The notes under the pieces: model-generated
Databases searched by the model: none
What the model saw: only the letters and a program-made list of their open reading frames with translations
Told to the model about the DNA's origin: nothing
Position numbers and translations under genes: made by a program
Shown: positions 10,100 to 21,002 of the stretch, piece after piece
Layout of the letters: the number at the start of each line of letters is the position of its first letter
Numbering within the stretch: the first letter of the stretch is position 1
Source of the DNA: Prorocentrum cordatum
Taxonomy: Eukaryota; Sar; Dinophyceae; Prorocentrales; Prorocentraceae
NCBI GenBank assembly: GCA_963575745.1
Contig: CAUYUJ010001758.1
Span: 522,560 to 586,559 of the forward strand
Length of the DNA stretch: 64,000 bases
Reading direction: 5' to 3'

Positions 10100-11530
10100 A
10101 GTAACACCCGAGCCTCAGCATGTTCAGCGGTCGTCCTTGGATGGGCAGTTATTGGGGACGAACAGCGAGCCCATGTGCGCGACGCTGGGGCGAGGTGCGC
10201 CACGCGTGCCAGGCGCGCTACGCGCGCCAGGCACCCCTGGTGCCCGAGCATGCCAGGCACGCCTGGTGCGCCAGATGCGCCACGTGATCCACGTGCGCCA
10301 GGTGTGCCGCATACTCCAGCCGCGCCAGGTGCGCCACGTTCGGGACGCGCAGAGTGTGCCAGGTGCGCCTGCGCACGTGACAGCACACATCGGGAACCAT
10401 GTCGGCCCTCACCACCCATGTCGAAAACCATGCGCCACCACTTGACAGTGATCGCGTGGTGGCCGCGCATGGTCCAGATTTAGCCGCGAGGTATGTTTTC
10501 TCAGGGATGGTAGCCCGGCGCGCAGCAGGCAATATTCTGATACCCCCGCCGCCCCTTTCAAAACAAAACAATACAAAGTGATTGCGGGCCTCACGAACAT
10601 GACTCCAGACTTTGCCCCGAGTTGTATGTTGTATTGTTTTATGACAAGGATGGTGGGGGGTGACCCTTATGGGGTCCTCAACTTTCCTGGTTGGCTGCTG
10701 GTCGCCTGGGGGAGGTGGTGTATATCAATAGTGTGCAGTGATCTAGACACCCTCCCCGCCCGCAAGCCGTTTCGCTCACTCTCACCCGCTTTCCGAACAC
10801 ATCAGTAACACCCGAGCCGCAGCATGTTCAGCGGTCGTCTTTGCATGGGCAGCTAATGGGAACCCCAGCAGACCCCATGTGCGCAACGCTGTGGCGAGGT
10901 GCGCCACGCGTGCCAGGTGCGCCACGGCACCCAATTTGGACTAAGCGTACCAGACACGCTTGATGCGTCAGCTGCGCCACGTGATCCACGTGCGCCAGGT
11001 GTGCCGCATACTCCAGCCGCGCCAGGTGCGCCACGCTCGGGGCACGCGCAGAGTGTGCCAGGTGCGCCTGCGCAAGTGGCAGTACACAACGGGAAACGTG
11101 CCCGCCCCCACCACCCTAGTCGAAATCCACTGCGCAATCGCGGCGGGGTGCTCATCATAGTGTCTTGTGGGCCTGCGCACAGCAGGCAATGTGCCAGCAC
11201 CCCCGCCGTCCCAGCCCAAAACCAATACAGAGAGATCGCGGAATGCCCGCGCATGATCCAGATCTTTCCTCGAAGTGGATTGTCTGTTTGTTGACAGGGA
11301 TGCTGGCCCTGCGCGCAGCAGGCAACATGCGGGCATCCCCCCGTCCCTATCAAATACCAGTACAAAGTATTCGAGCCCCCCACGATAATGACCCAAGATT
11401 CTGCCCCCAAGTGGACTACATGTTGGTTTTTGGCAGGGCTGGTGGTGTGGGGATCCCTTGGTCCTGGTTGGCTGCCAGTCGGCTCGGGGAGGGGGTGCGG
11501 ATTCATAGGGAACAGTGGTAAACCCATCCC
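10100..11530. repeat. 704-bp diverged tandem duplication
   Basis: AGTAACACCCGAGCC...CAGCATGTTCAGCGGTCGTC at 10,100 recurs at 10,804, and similarity continues through a GTGCGCCACG short-repeat block and then GCGCGCAGCAGGCAA and CAATACA segments. A third partial unit runs from about 11,150 to 11,500. No gene recognised. Confidence 0.8.
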
Positions 11531-11669
11531 CGATGTGTAAGAGGGGAATCTGGAAGAGACAAAAAGTTAAACTGCCTACGCCCAGAGGGTTGGTGGGATT
11601 TTGAAAACAGATGTGCGCGGTGCTGGCAACGTCGGTACGACATCCCTGCCACCAGCGTCCATCTTCAAG

Positions 11670-11975
11670 GAGGAGGAGGAGCAAGGGGAGAAGGGGGAGG
11701 TGGAGGAGGAGTCGGAGGAATAGGAAGAGGCGAAGGAGGAGGAGGCGGAGGAGCAGGAGGCGGCAGAGGGGGAAGAGGGGGGAAGGAGGAGGGAGGAGCA
11801 GCTACATCGCCACCAGGAAGAAGGAGGAGCAGGAGCAGGAGGAGGAGCTGGAGCAGGAGGAGGAGCAGGAGCAGGAGCTGGAGCAGGAGCAGGAGCTGGA
11901 GCAGGAGCAGGAGGAGGAGGAGGAGGAGGAGGACGAGGAGGAGGAGGAGGAGGGAGGAGGGAGGAGGAGGAGCAG
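11670..11975. repeat. (GGA/GCA)n triplet array
   Basis: GGA repeats with CAG and CTG interruptions, giving Glu/Gln- or Leu-rich spurious frames. Confidence 0.95.
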
Positions 11976-12967
11976 GCTCTCGGGGGCCCCCTGCCCGCTC
12001 CCGCGCCCGAGCCATGCCTCCCGGCCTGGCGCCCCGCCTGCGGGGGGCGACCAGCGCCCGCCACTCCGCCCGGGGCGGCGACGCCGCGCGGACCCTCTCG
12101 GCTGCGGTCTTGGACCGCGGGGTGGGCGCGGGGTCGGCACGGGGAGGCTCCCGGGGAGGGCACCCCATACGGTCAGGGGGGTTCGTTCAGCGTGTCTGGT
12201 CGTCCCGCCGGGCCCGGGGGAGGAGGTACATTTTTCGGTCTGCGGGTCGGGAGCGGGCCCCTTTTGGTCAAGAGCTAAACGGGACGCGGGTAGCCCTAAT
12301 TGGGGAGACAGGGCGCGGGCGGGCGGGGCCTCAGGCGGCCGGAGGGCTCAGAAAGCAGGCGGTGGGGAGGAGGTGCACGCTGAACGAAAAATCGATGCAG
12401 GTACACGCTAAACGAAAAAGGCGGAGATCACGCAAAACGTCGAGGGCAGGGTGAGCTCGGGGTCAGCACGGGGAGGGCACCCCCAATCGGAAATAGGAGC
12501 ATATGCATTGCCAGCGGCGTGCTGTGTTTCAATCCCCGGACTTTTTGAGGGTCGGGGACGACGTCGGGGTGGTGTGGTGTATAGTTGTTTCCCCGTCTTC
12601 CGGGGGAAATGACAAAAATGAATACACCAGTATCCCGTATACACCAGGATCCGCTTTCCTGTGCGAGTTTCAGTGCAGGGCTGGAAAATTCGCCGGTGTA
12701 TAGAGTTCGGTTCCCTACCTAAGCTTCTTCGTGCTTCTTGGCTATTCTTGTGCATCCCGTGAGAGGGCACCCTCGAATGTTCTCCAGTTTGGGAGGCGGA
12801 GGGCCCCGCATGCCGCAGAAGAGAAACAAAAAGGGCCCGGCTCCCCGCCTGCGAGGGGCGGGTGGCGCCCGCCACCTCCGCCCCGGGGTGGCGACGCCCG
12901 GCTGCTGGAGCTCGGACCATCTCGACGACGGTCGGGCTGAGGTGTAAGGTCGAGGTCGGTACTCCAG
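11976..12967. other. No gene seen
   Basis: GC-rich sequence. A short module at about 12,745-12,815 (CCTCGAATGTTCTCCAG, GGAGGCGGAGGG) recurs at about 13,505-13,570. Nothing else recognised. Confidence 0.5.
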
Positions 12968-13157
12968 GCCTCCCAGATGGGGTCCGAAATGATGGGGTCG
13001 GGGGATCGCGCCACATCGCCGATGGATCGCCGATGCGGCTGGATGTGGAGCCCGATGTCCTTCACGTCGACGTCGCCGATGCATCGCCCACGTCGACGAT
13101 GCATCGCCAGTGGATCGCCGATGTATCGGCGATGCGGCGCGATCCCATCTAGGAGGC
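12968..13157. mobile_element. TIR element family 10, copy 1
   Basis: Ends GCCTCCCAGATGGG and complement GCCTCCTAGATGGG, followed inward on both sides by a GATCGCGCC block. The interior is palindromic CGATGCATCGCC repeats. Homologous to the better-preserved element at 63,106-63,345. No target duplication identified. Confidence 0.8.
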
Positions 13158-13339
13158 ATCTAGGTACGGGGAGGGTACCCCAAGGTTCTTCATGTGTGTT
13201 GGATGTTTCCTCTCTTGCATGCCGGCCAATTCGCCATTCGCTTGCCCCGAATTGCCACACGCTGGAGCGGACCGCCTCTGCCTCGCCGCCGACGGAAACA
13301 GTTTGTTTGATACTCTTGTGTTCGAAGACGAAACAAACG

Positions 13340-13494
13340 CATAAACATAAACTTTTGGCGCTCCGCGCGGATTTCTTGGATCGGCGCTGGGCCCCCCTGG
13401 TGGCGCTTCTGGCGCCGCCCCTGGCGCGCCAGTGAGGGGGGGTTCGGCGCAGATCCAAGAAATCCACGCGGACCTCCGAAAGTTTATGTTTATG
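13340..13494. mobile_element. TIR element family 8
   Basis: Inverted ends of 43 bp with four mismatches, starting CATAAACATAAACTTT and reaching GGATTTCTTGGATC on both arms. The interior is short, GC-rich and GGCGC-laden. Total 155 bp, non-coding. Target duplication not clear. Confidence 0.85.
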
Positions 13495-13658
13495 TTCTGT
13501 TCTTTCCTCTATGTGGTTCCTGTGGGAGGGCAGCCTCGAATGTTCTTCAGACTGGGCAGGCGGAGGGTCACATGGTCATGAAGTATGTCCCTCTGTCCCG
13601 GGTCCGGCCGTACACGTAAGGGTGAACTTTCGCCGGAGTGACTTTCGGTGCGGGCCCT

Positions 13659-13830
13659 TCGGGAGTGGACAGAACCCCCAACAGTGACACGTCGATTAGT
13701 GAATTGTCCGTTTTCGGTTTTCGAGAGGGCGCCGTGGCCGTTATTTTCCAGGCTTGCGCCCGCCAGGTTTGGGCCTCAGGTCGTTTTCACTAAACCACGT
13801 TTTAATAAAGGGGGTTCTGTCCATCCCCGA
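13659..13830. mobile_element. TIR element family 7, copy 1 (nested)
   Basis: A 172-bp element with 21-bp inverted ends (TCGGG, then TGGACAGAACCCCC). It is about 90% identical by eye to 20,830-21,002. GCCCT flanks both sides (ending at 13,658 and starting at 13,831), a 5-bp target duplication inside the family 2 host. Confidence 0.9.
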
Positions 13831-13973
13831 GCCCTGTGGGGCCCCCCGATCCCTGCACGCGATGCGGTAGCGGCGGCTTGCGCGCCTTGGCCTGCGCGCC
13901 AGCAGCGGCTTGCGCGCCCGGGGCCCGCCCTTGGGCCGCGCCCCAAAGGTCACTCCTGCCAAGGGCCATTATT

Positions 13974-14132
13974 CAGGAGGGGAAAAAACACACAGACACA
14001 ATTAATCGTCGATTCCCAGAAAATATGGGAAAAGATGGGAAGTGGGGGAAGATAAAAACCCAGAAAATATAGGAAAATATGGGGAATCTTTTTGTTTGTG
14101 TGTATTTATTTGTGTGTCCCAGTTTCCCTTCA
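13974..14132. mobile_element. Dispersed element family 4, copy 2 (nested)
   Basis: Matches 5,227-5,393 along its length (AAAAAACACACAGACACAAT, ATTCCCAGAA, TTTTGTTTGTGTG, TTTGTGTGTC). ATTATT at 13,968-13,973 and 14,133-14,138 is the target duplication, lying within the right arm of the family 2 host. Confidence 0.85.
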
Positions 14133-14143
14133 ATTATTGCGTG

Positions 14144-15003
14144 CAGCCGAAGTTCGCCAAGGGGGAAGAGGGCTCCTGAGGGAAGCGGGTCCTGAGGTGA
14201 TCCGCCGCGTTCGGGCTCTCGAGGCCCTCCACGGGCCCCAGGGCCGGCAGAAACCGAGCCAGGACGAAGATCTCGTCCCGGGGGAACGCCCTGCGGTTCA
14301 GGACCCGTTCCCCCTCGGGGCCCGTGACCACCCACCGTGGCAATCCCCCTCGCCTCGCGTCCCCTCCCTGTCCTCCTTGGCTCGCTCGTGCCGCACCTCG
14401 CCAGCCTCGCCCCGACGCCTCCGAGCCCGCCTTCGGCGTGTGGCGGCATCCACGTATTGGCGCCAGCAGTGGTAGCATGTTGTCCGCTCCCGTCTTCCCC
14501 CCTCCGAAGAATGGGTCAAAACAACGGATCGCGCTCCGCGCGGAGCTCCGAAAAAGGTTCTGCTCATGCGGTGTCATGCTCTTCTCAGGAAAGCCTTCAG
14601 ATCCAGGCGTTGCAGTCTTCCTGCCAGGAGGAGTGGGCCCGAAACGGGCTCGATCGAGACGGGTACGGAAACAGTGGGCACGGAGATCTGCAGCAGCTCC
14701 CATCCCTTTTTGGGGCTCGCCGTCGGCGTCGCCGCGCGCGTCGTCCAGAAAGGGGGGGGAGGAGGGAGGAGGGAGGAGGGAGGAGGGAGGAGGGAGGAGG
14801 GAGGGGGGTCAGGACCTCCGGCTCGGCGCGTCGCGCCGGCGGCTCTGGCACCCGCGCGCCTCGGAGCGCCGCGCCATCTCCGCTCCCCGGCCCCCGGCCA
14901 TGGCCGGCAGCGGCTCCCGTCGGTTTCCGAAGGCATGCGCGGTGGGGCATCGTGGCCCGTCTTCGCAGCACCAACTTCGGGCGTCCGACACGAGAGCCCT
15001 GCG
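14144..15003. other. No confident gene; GGGAGGA array
   Basis: A short (GGGAGGA)n array lies at about 14,757-14,808. Open frames run on both strands but no family or exon pattern was recognised. Confidence 0.5.
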
Positions 15004-15008
15004 TTCTG

Positions 15009-15164
15009 TAGGGGGCCACATGCGAACCCTGCCCCTACCCCCGACGATTTCTGAGGGGGAGGGTGGGGTTCACTTCGCTCGGGAGCTCTCCCGAGCGAAG
15101 TGAACCCCACCCTCCCCCTCAAGAATCGTGGGGAGTAGGGGTAGGGTTCGCATGTGGCCCCCTA
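15009..15164. mobile_element. Foldback element with target duplication
   Basis: Two 77-nt arms (15,009-15,085 and 15,088-15,164) are inverted copies with 72 of 77 positions matching and only a 2-nt spacer. The outer ends are TAGGGGGCCACATGCG and its complement. TTCTG at 15,004-15,008 and 15,165-15,169 is a perfect 5-bp target duplication. The transcript or single strand would form a near-perfect hairpin. Confidence 0.95.
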
Positions 15165-15169
15165 TTCTG

Positions 15170-16129
15170 GGCGCCGAGATGTTCCCCTGCGAGCGGGAAT
15201 TCCGGAGGCCTCGCGAGGCGCGCAGCAGCTGCACACCATGTGGTCCGCACGTCCGCCCCGCCAGCCCTGCGACGACGTCTGCCCGGCGAGGTGCAGACGC
15301 GAGTCCGACGTGGCTTCGGAGCAGTGCCGATGCAGTGCTATGGGAGCCCGGCGTCAAGCCGACGTGGATCCGACTGAAGTTGGGTCTCGAGTTGCCGCGC
15401 GAGGCCTCCAGGATTCTCCCCCATCCTCTTCACGCCGCGCGTTTTCGCACGGCTTCGGTCCTGGGGCCCTCACAGGTCGAAGCATGGCGCAGAAGGACAG
15501 GGTCCAGGGCTCCAGCCGAGCAATTGTTCTCCGATGCAGTGGAAATCCATGTTAAGAAACATTCGGCCTGCTTCCAGGGTGCCCTGGGTGTCTTGGGTTT
15601 CGATGGTCTTGCGATGGAAGCCGTGCCATCCCCACACAAAGTATAAATGGACGTGCTGGGGTCTCAGGGTGAGGTTTCTTGTGGAAGGTTTCTTGTGGTC
15701 GAGCTCCCACTGTATCATGGAAGGGACAGACATAGATATTGATACGGATACGGCCGCCCGTCCCCGTCTCCACGGCCAGCTCCGCCGTCGGACTCCTGGT
15801 CGGAACGCGCACTCCTGGAGAGATTTCCGTGGATCAGCGGCAGGGGTGCCATACGGCACTGGCGTTCGTGAAGGAATGTGCCCTGGAGGCCTCAGATTCT
15901 GGAGGATTCATGATTTGACAAGGGTTTCGGATGCAACTCCTGGGAGGTCAAAATCTGACTTTGCCCTGGTCCGAATTCCGGCTTAATCTGGCTTTTCCCC
16001 GCTTAATCCGGCTTAACCCCGCTCAGTCCGGTTTAACCCTGTCTAATCCGCGGCCTAATCCGCCGTAGCAGCCCCGCAATGGGGCTTGCTTCTTTCTAAT
16101 TCTCTTGCACAGTTGTGCTCTAGAGCTCG
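15170..16129. other. Non-coding; dispersed TTTCTTGTGGAAG module
   Basis: About 15,560-15,720 (CCAGGGTGCC, AAATGGACGTGCTGGGGTCT, TTTCTTGTGGAAG) recurs in part at 21,110-21,310 and 28,900-29,010. About 15,985-16,050 is a short CTTAATCCGGCTTAACCC-type tandem repeat. No gene recognised. Confidence 0.6.
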
Positions 16130-16570
16130 GACCTCTTCATTTTCGCTCGTCGTCGTCCCCCTGGTCCGGTCCTGGCCCTGGACACAATCTCCCCCCCTGG
16201 TCCTGGCCCCAGCCCCCCTCGCCCCGCTGGCCCTGGCCCTGGACCCAGACTCCCCCCCTCCGGCCCTGGCCCCAGTCCCCCTCGCCCTGGACCCTTTAAT
16301 TTTCGTTCGTCGTCGTCCCTCTGGTCCTGGCCCTGGACCCTGCCTCCTCCCCCGGCCCTGGCCCCAGTCCCCCTCGCCCTGGATTCTTTGTTTTCGTTTG
16401 TCGTCGCCCCTCTGGTCCTGGCCCTGGACCCTGCCTCCTCCCCTGGCCCTGGCCCCAGCCCCCCTCGCCCTGGACCCTTTGTTTTCGCTCGTCGTCCCTG
16501 GACCCAGCCTCCACCCCTGGCCCTGGCCCTGGACTTTCTCCCACCCGGCTTTGGCCCCAGCCCCCCTCAG
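16130..16570. repeat. CCTGGCCCTGGACCC minisatellite
   Basis: Tandem units of roughly 60-65 bp built from CTGGCCCTGG blocks and a TTTTCGTTCGTCGTC segment, about six diverged copies. Confidence 0.85.
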
Positions 16571-16669
16571 TCGAGCAGGTCCCAATCGACAACCACTGGT
16601 TCAGCCCCCGGGCGCCCTGGCCCCTCCTGCCTCTCCTCTTCCCTGTTTCCTCGATCCCCCCCCTGCGCC

Positions 16670-16790
16670 TCCCTCCTCCTCCTCCTCCTCCTCCTCCTCC
16701 TCCTCCTCCTCCTCCTCCTCCTCCTCCTCCTTTTCCTCTTCCTCCTCTTCCTCCTCCTCCTCCTCCCTCCTCCTCCTCCTTCCTCCTCGT
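16670..16790. repeat. (CCT)n triplet array
   Basis: CCT repeats with TTT interruptions. Confidence 0.95.
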
Positions 16791-16919
16791 AGCCGCCGTC
16801 TCCTGCTCTAGCCCCATGTGTCGCGGCCCAGCAGGCACCCCACGCAGAGCAGCTTCCGCCCCCAGGGCGCCCTTCATGCCATGCCAGCGCGGCTGGCCAT
16901 CCATATTTCATCTCTCGCG

Positions 16920-19293
16920 ATTTTCTGGATGACATTCCCGAGCTGGGGAGTGTACAACCCGCTCAGCACGGGTGCGGCGCCGAGAAGCTTGGAGAGGTCG
17001 AGACAGTTCAGCGCAGGCGACGTCATCACGTTACCAGCCACCCGTTGGCGGCAGCGCGCAGCCCGCCCCGCCGACCAGCTCCAGACCTACCAGCACCGCA
17101 TCGTCACGAGGGGCTACGGCAGCGGCTCCTCCACCTACAATCACGAGGGTGTGGCCAACACCATCAGCAACCGCTACTGCATCAAGTGTCTGACCGCGCT
17201 CCCCCGCCCGCCGCCGAGCATTCAAGGACGCGCAGGAGCAGTTCGCCCTCGTAGCGGAGGACTCGACTCGAATTTCATTGGTGCGTCGCTACCACCACGG
17301 TCAGGGCCCGCCAAGCACCACTATGCTCGAATCAAGAAGATCAACGAGAAGCTCAAGCGGATCTACCAGACCCAGAACGCGACGCCTACCTGGAGCACGC
17401 CGATCATCGGCCCAGACCTGAACGACCACGACGGCCAGGAAGGATTGCTTCCCGACTCGCCCAGCTACGCGAGCGGCGACGCAGGCCCTACAGGAGTACA
17501 TGGAGAGATCTCCGCTGCCTTCCACCTCGTGCCCGACGTGCACGGCAGGTGCATCCTGAACATTTTCTGTAATGCGGGGCCCCTGTGCATCGGAGCCCAT
17601 GGACAGGCCACACGTCCCGTCTACACCGCATTGCCCCACGGTCTACGCTCCCAAACTACTTCTTGCAGAGTCCGGAGGCGAACGGCCAAGGCACCTCAAC
17701 TCATCAATGACAACGTGCCGCGCGACCCTGTCCTCCAGAATACAGCCGCCAACGACATCTTCCCGAATGTGGTCACCGTTCTCAAGAGGACCGCCTGGGA
17801 CTACGACAAGGTGGCCCTGGCCCTGCAGAAGGGCAAATATCGCAAGGAGTTCGATGGCGCGTAGGAGTTCAACTTCGGCAAGCACCAGGACAAGCTGCAG
17901 CAGTTGCTCGGGGTCCGCGCAGCGGACGAACACGGGGAGCTCATCGTGAACATCATGAAGGAGGCAGCCAACCCCCTCTTCGAGCGCCAGAAGCCCAAGC
18001 TCGACCTACACTACCAGCTCATGAAGGAACGTCTGCGGCTACTCCAGGCGCGTCCCAAGCTCAGAGAGGAGCACATCGGGACTGACCCCATCTACGAGAC
18101 CGAGTACCAGATCGAGGTCCTCGCACGTCTCCTCGAGAAGCAGACACGCCAACACGAAGCACGACGACAACACCTGCGAGCACTCGAAGGCGTCACCGAG
18201 CGGCTCAAGTACTTCAAGAAACGTGCTGCAGTGCCAGACTGGCCATTGCCCGCAGAGAACTTCCAGATGACCTTCCAGCCCACCTACATCACCAAGCAGA
18301 AGCCGAAGCCGACTGGCGTGGGCTACGATGACGAGCTCGCTGAGGCACCCCTCGCGCTGGAGAGCTTCGAGTCAGTCCTCAACCACGCGTACCGCGTCGG
18401 CTTCGCCCCACTCCATGCCCACCACAGCCAGAGCCGCACCCTCGACAAGAAGAACGGCAAGCCCAAGGTCCTCGGCTTGCGCATACTCCTCATGCCGCCC
18501 CCCTTCTGGCGCCGCTCCTACAGGCAGCTTCAGTGCAAGTCCAAGCCGAGGCCACCTCCACCCCCTGCTCACGGCTGCCGGCCCCAATGGCGTCGCGAAG
18601 TCATACGACGCCAACAACGAGGAGGAGAAGCCTACCAGACCAAGTGCGACCCCAGGCTGAAGAAGCTGCTCACGGTGACGATCAAGCAAGGTCTGGTCTA
18701 CTCTCAGCAGATCGCCTGGGACGTTTCCGCGGTCTACAGCTCGTGCCGGATGCCGCCTCAGACCAAGGTGATCAAGGCGCTCCGAGCCTGCAGGAAGATC
18801 TACGCGGACAAGTGCACAGAGGCGGGCAAGGGACACTCGCTTAATTCGACCCTCTGCTCCGAGGACGTGGGCGCCAACACCAAGAGCATTCTCACAGAGC
18901 ACGGGGCGTTCGAGGACCAGTTCAGTGTGGCGACTGACCTCAACAGAGTGAAGTACCCGAAGATCAGCATGTGCCACGACAGCAACCAGGCGAAGATCAC
19001 ACTGCACGTCGAGCAGGGGCCCTTGACCGACGCGGAGGCCGAGGAGGATCCCCCAGAGGAGCAGAAGCAGCCGAGCAGCACCAAGGACAGCACCTTCAGA
19101 GCGCTGCCCCCAGTGGGAGCCATGGTGAAGACGGGCATGCCACCAGCGGGAGTCACGGAGGACGAGCTGGCTACACGGTGGGCGGGGCTCCGACTACGAG
19201 TTCGTGAATATGGATGGCCGACGCGACTACGCCTCGTTCGGCAAGGTGATCGGCGTGCGTGGCGCTGTGATCACAATGAAGGTGCCGCTCTGA
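16920..19293 (+). pseudogene. Decayed endonuclease-bearing region, probable second non-LTR element
   Basis: The region reads mainly in one frame and resembles the EEP (AP-endonuclease-like) domain of dinoflagellate non-LTR elements. Visible pieces are DVITLPATRWR at about 17,020 (catalytic-Glu region, here without the Glu), GRAGAVRPR at about 17,226 and IIGPDLNDHDG at about 17,403 (the GxDxN block). A helical linker follows, and then LDKKNGKPKVLGLR at about 18,450, like the start of a reverse transcriptase. An in-frame TAG (17,862-17,864) interrupts it. Between about 18,540 and 18,660 the likely frame changes twice. No RT catalytic block follows; instead an unidentified segment changes frame near 19,180 and ends MKVPL at a TGA (19,291-19,293). 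The endonuclease reading is inference from motif order. The tail could be an unrelated cDNA or a host gene. Confidence 0.55.
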
Positions 19294-19364
19294 GCGGCGA
19301 CGGCGGGGGCCCATCCTTGCGGCCGAATGCACTGCCTTGCCCCCAATGCCGCTCTATCTATCTA

Positions 19365-19580
19365 CCTTCCTCCTCGTCCTCCTCTTTCTTCTCCTCCTCC
19401 TCCTCCTCGTCCTCCTCCTCCTCCTCCTCCTCGTCCTCGTCCTCCTCCTCCTCCTCCTCTCCTCCTCCTCCTCCTCCTCCTCCTCCTCCTCCTCCTCCTC
19501 CTCTCCTCCCCCTCCTCCTCCTCCTCCTCCTCCTCCTCCTCCTCCTCCTCCTCCTCCTCCTCCTCCTCCTCCTCTCTTCA
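19365..19580. repeat. (CCT)n triplet array
   Basis: Long CTC/CCT array with TCG and single-C interruptions. It makes the plus frame starting in the preceding region look artificially long. Confidence 0.96.
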
Positions 19581-20369
19581 CATGTGCATGATCCAGGGCA
19601 CGCGTGCCACTTGTCCTTCCGAGGAAGACCTCCCAGCAGTTGCTTCCCAGGAAGGCGGCGGTGATGCCCACGGTCACGCCTCAACTGGCGTCCCAGTGGC
19701 CTTCAGACATTCAATTCCCTGTCCAAGGGTTCTTTTACCCAGAGCCCGACGCCGCGATTTTTCCACAGCGTCGACCCCAAAGGCCTCAACCCCTTCTCGG
19801 TAGTGGCCCCCCCCCGGCTTTCGAGGGGTAGGAGGGGGTAGGGGAGGGGGGGGGGTTGCCGGGTGGGGCGGGCGGGGGGGGGTGGGGGGGGGGTCCAGCA
19901 GGGGGGGGGGGATTTTCGGAGGGGGGGGGGGAACCCCCGGTTCCGGAGGAAGAGGGGGGGGAATTTTCCACAGTAAAGCGGCGGTGGATCACGCTCTCTC
20001 AAAGGTCTCAAACCCCTTCTCTGGGACCGGCTTCTCCGCCCAAGCCGTCTCTGAACGGGCCCGGGGCCCGTCGGGGGGCCCCAGTAGAAGCCGCCCCGCC
20101 AGTCTCGCTCCACGACGCGAGGGGGCCACCTTCAAGGCCTCTCACGCGTGACACGCCTGTCGTTGACAGTACGTATTTCTGGCTTCCAGACGTCAATCTA
20201 CGTATTTGAAAAGCGCCTTCCGACTTCAAGAATCGAGATGCTTGTGTTGTGTTGTTGTTCTTCTCTGGGAGGGCCTGGACCCAGTCTACTTGGTCCGCCT
20301 TCCTACTTCATGTTTTGCCTACTTCTTCCGACCGACGTGTGCCCGCAGGAGCAGCGCATCGGCCCCCCA
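19581..20369. other. No gene seen; poly-G-rich patch
   Basis: About 19,800-19,965 is dominated by G homopolymers of 8-10. The rest shows no recognisable coding or RNA feature. Confidence 0.5.
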
Positions 20370-20435
20370 TTATCCTCCTCCTCCTCCTCCTCCTCCTCCA
20401 CCCTCTCCTCCTCCTCCTCCTCCTCCTCCCGGAAC
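20370..20435. repeat. (CCT)n triplet array
   Basis: Short CTC array with ACC and CTC interruptions. Confidence 0.9.
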
Positions 20436-20829
20436 TCGGGATGGCACCGAGAACAAAATAACTTTCATACGAGGAGGACGTGGCCTCACTTAGGTCCCCG
20501 TCTCCGCACTGGGGATCATGAGTCTGGGCCGTTTGGCCTGACACATCTGCAGAAAAGACCCCGCCTTGTATCCCTAGTGTTTTCTGGCCCTCCTCACCTG
20601 GATCCCCTCCCAACAGGTGAGGCGTATCTTCAGCTGGGCGAAGGAAGCCGGCGGTGAGCTTCGAGGAGGATCCAGCCGTGGCGGCAAAAGGGCGCCCCAG
20701 CACGAGCAGCGGCCTTGGTGCCCCGCCCTCCGCCGGCGTGACCTCTCCAGGTCCGCGGCCCCAAGCCCGCGGCCGCAGCCGCTGCCCCGGAGCCAGTGCT
20801 TCGCCCCGGAGCCGTCCGTGATGGTCTTG
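20436..20829. other. No gene seen
   Basis: GC-rich sequence between a triplet array and a TIR element; nothing recognised. Confidence 0.5.
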
Positions 20830-21002
20830 TCGGGGGTGGACAGAACCCCCAACAGTGACACGTCGATTAGTGAATTGTCCGTTTGCGGTTCTCGAGAGGG
20901 CGCCGTGGCCGTTATTTTCCCAGGCTTGCGCCCGCCAGGTTTGGGCCTCAGGCCGTTTTCACTAGGCCACGTTTTACTTAAGGGGGATCTGTCCATCCCC
21001 GA
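20830..21002. mobile_element. TIR element family 7, copy 2
   Basis: A 173-bp copy of the element nested at 13,659-13,830, with the same 21-bp ends (left TCGGGGGTGGACAGAACC). Flanks TCTTG and TCCTG form an imperfect 5-bp target duplication. Confidence 0.88.

Larger units (their letters stand above)
13614..14143. mobile_element. TIR element family 2, copy 3, interrupted twice
   Basis: Left end CGTAAGGGTGAACTTTCGCC and right end ATTATTGCGTG match the family 2 copies, but the element is split by two other elements (13,659-13,830 and 13,974-14,132). With those and one copy of each flanking duplication set aside, the order of sequence agrees with the 4,193 copy: GGTGCGGGC, then CCCCCCGATC, then CCAAAGGTCACTC. 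Confidence 0.8.

Noticed and set aside
17301-19007. Minus-strand open frames opposite the 17-19 kb coding region
   Set aside because: They are antisense shadows caused by GC-rich third positions of the plus-strand coding sequence.
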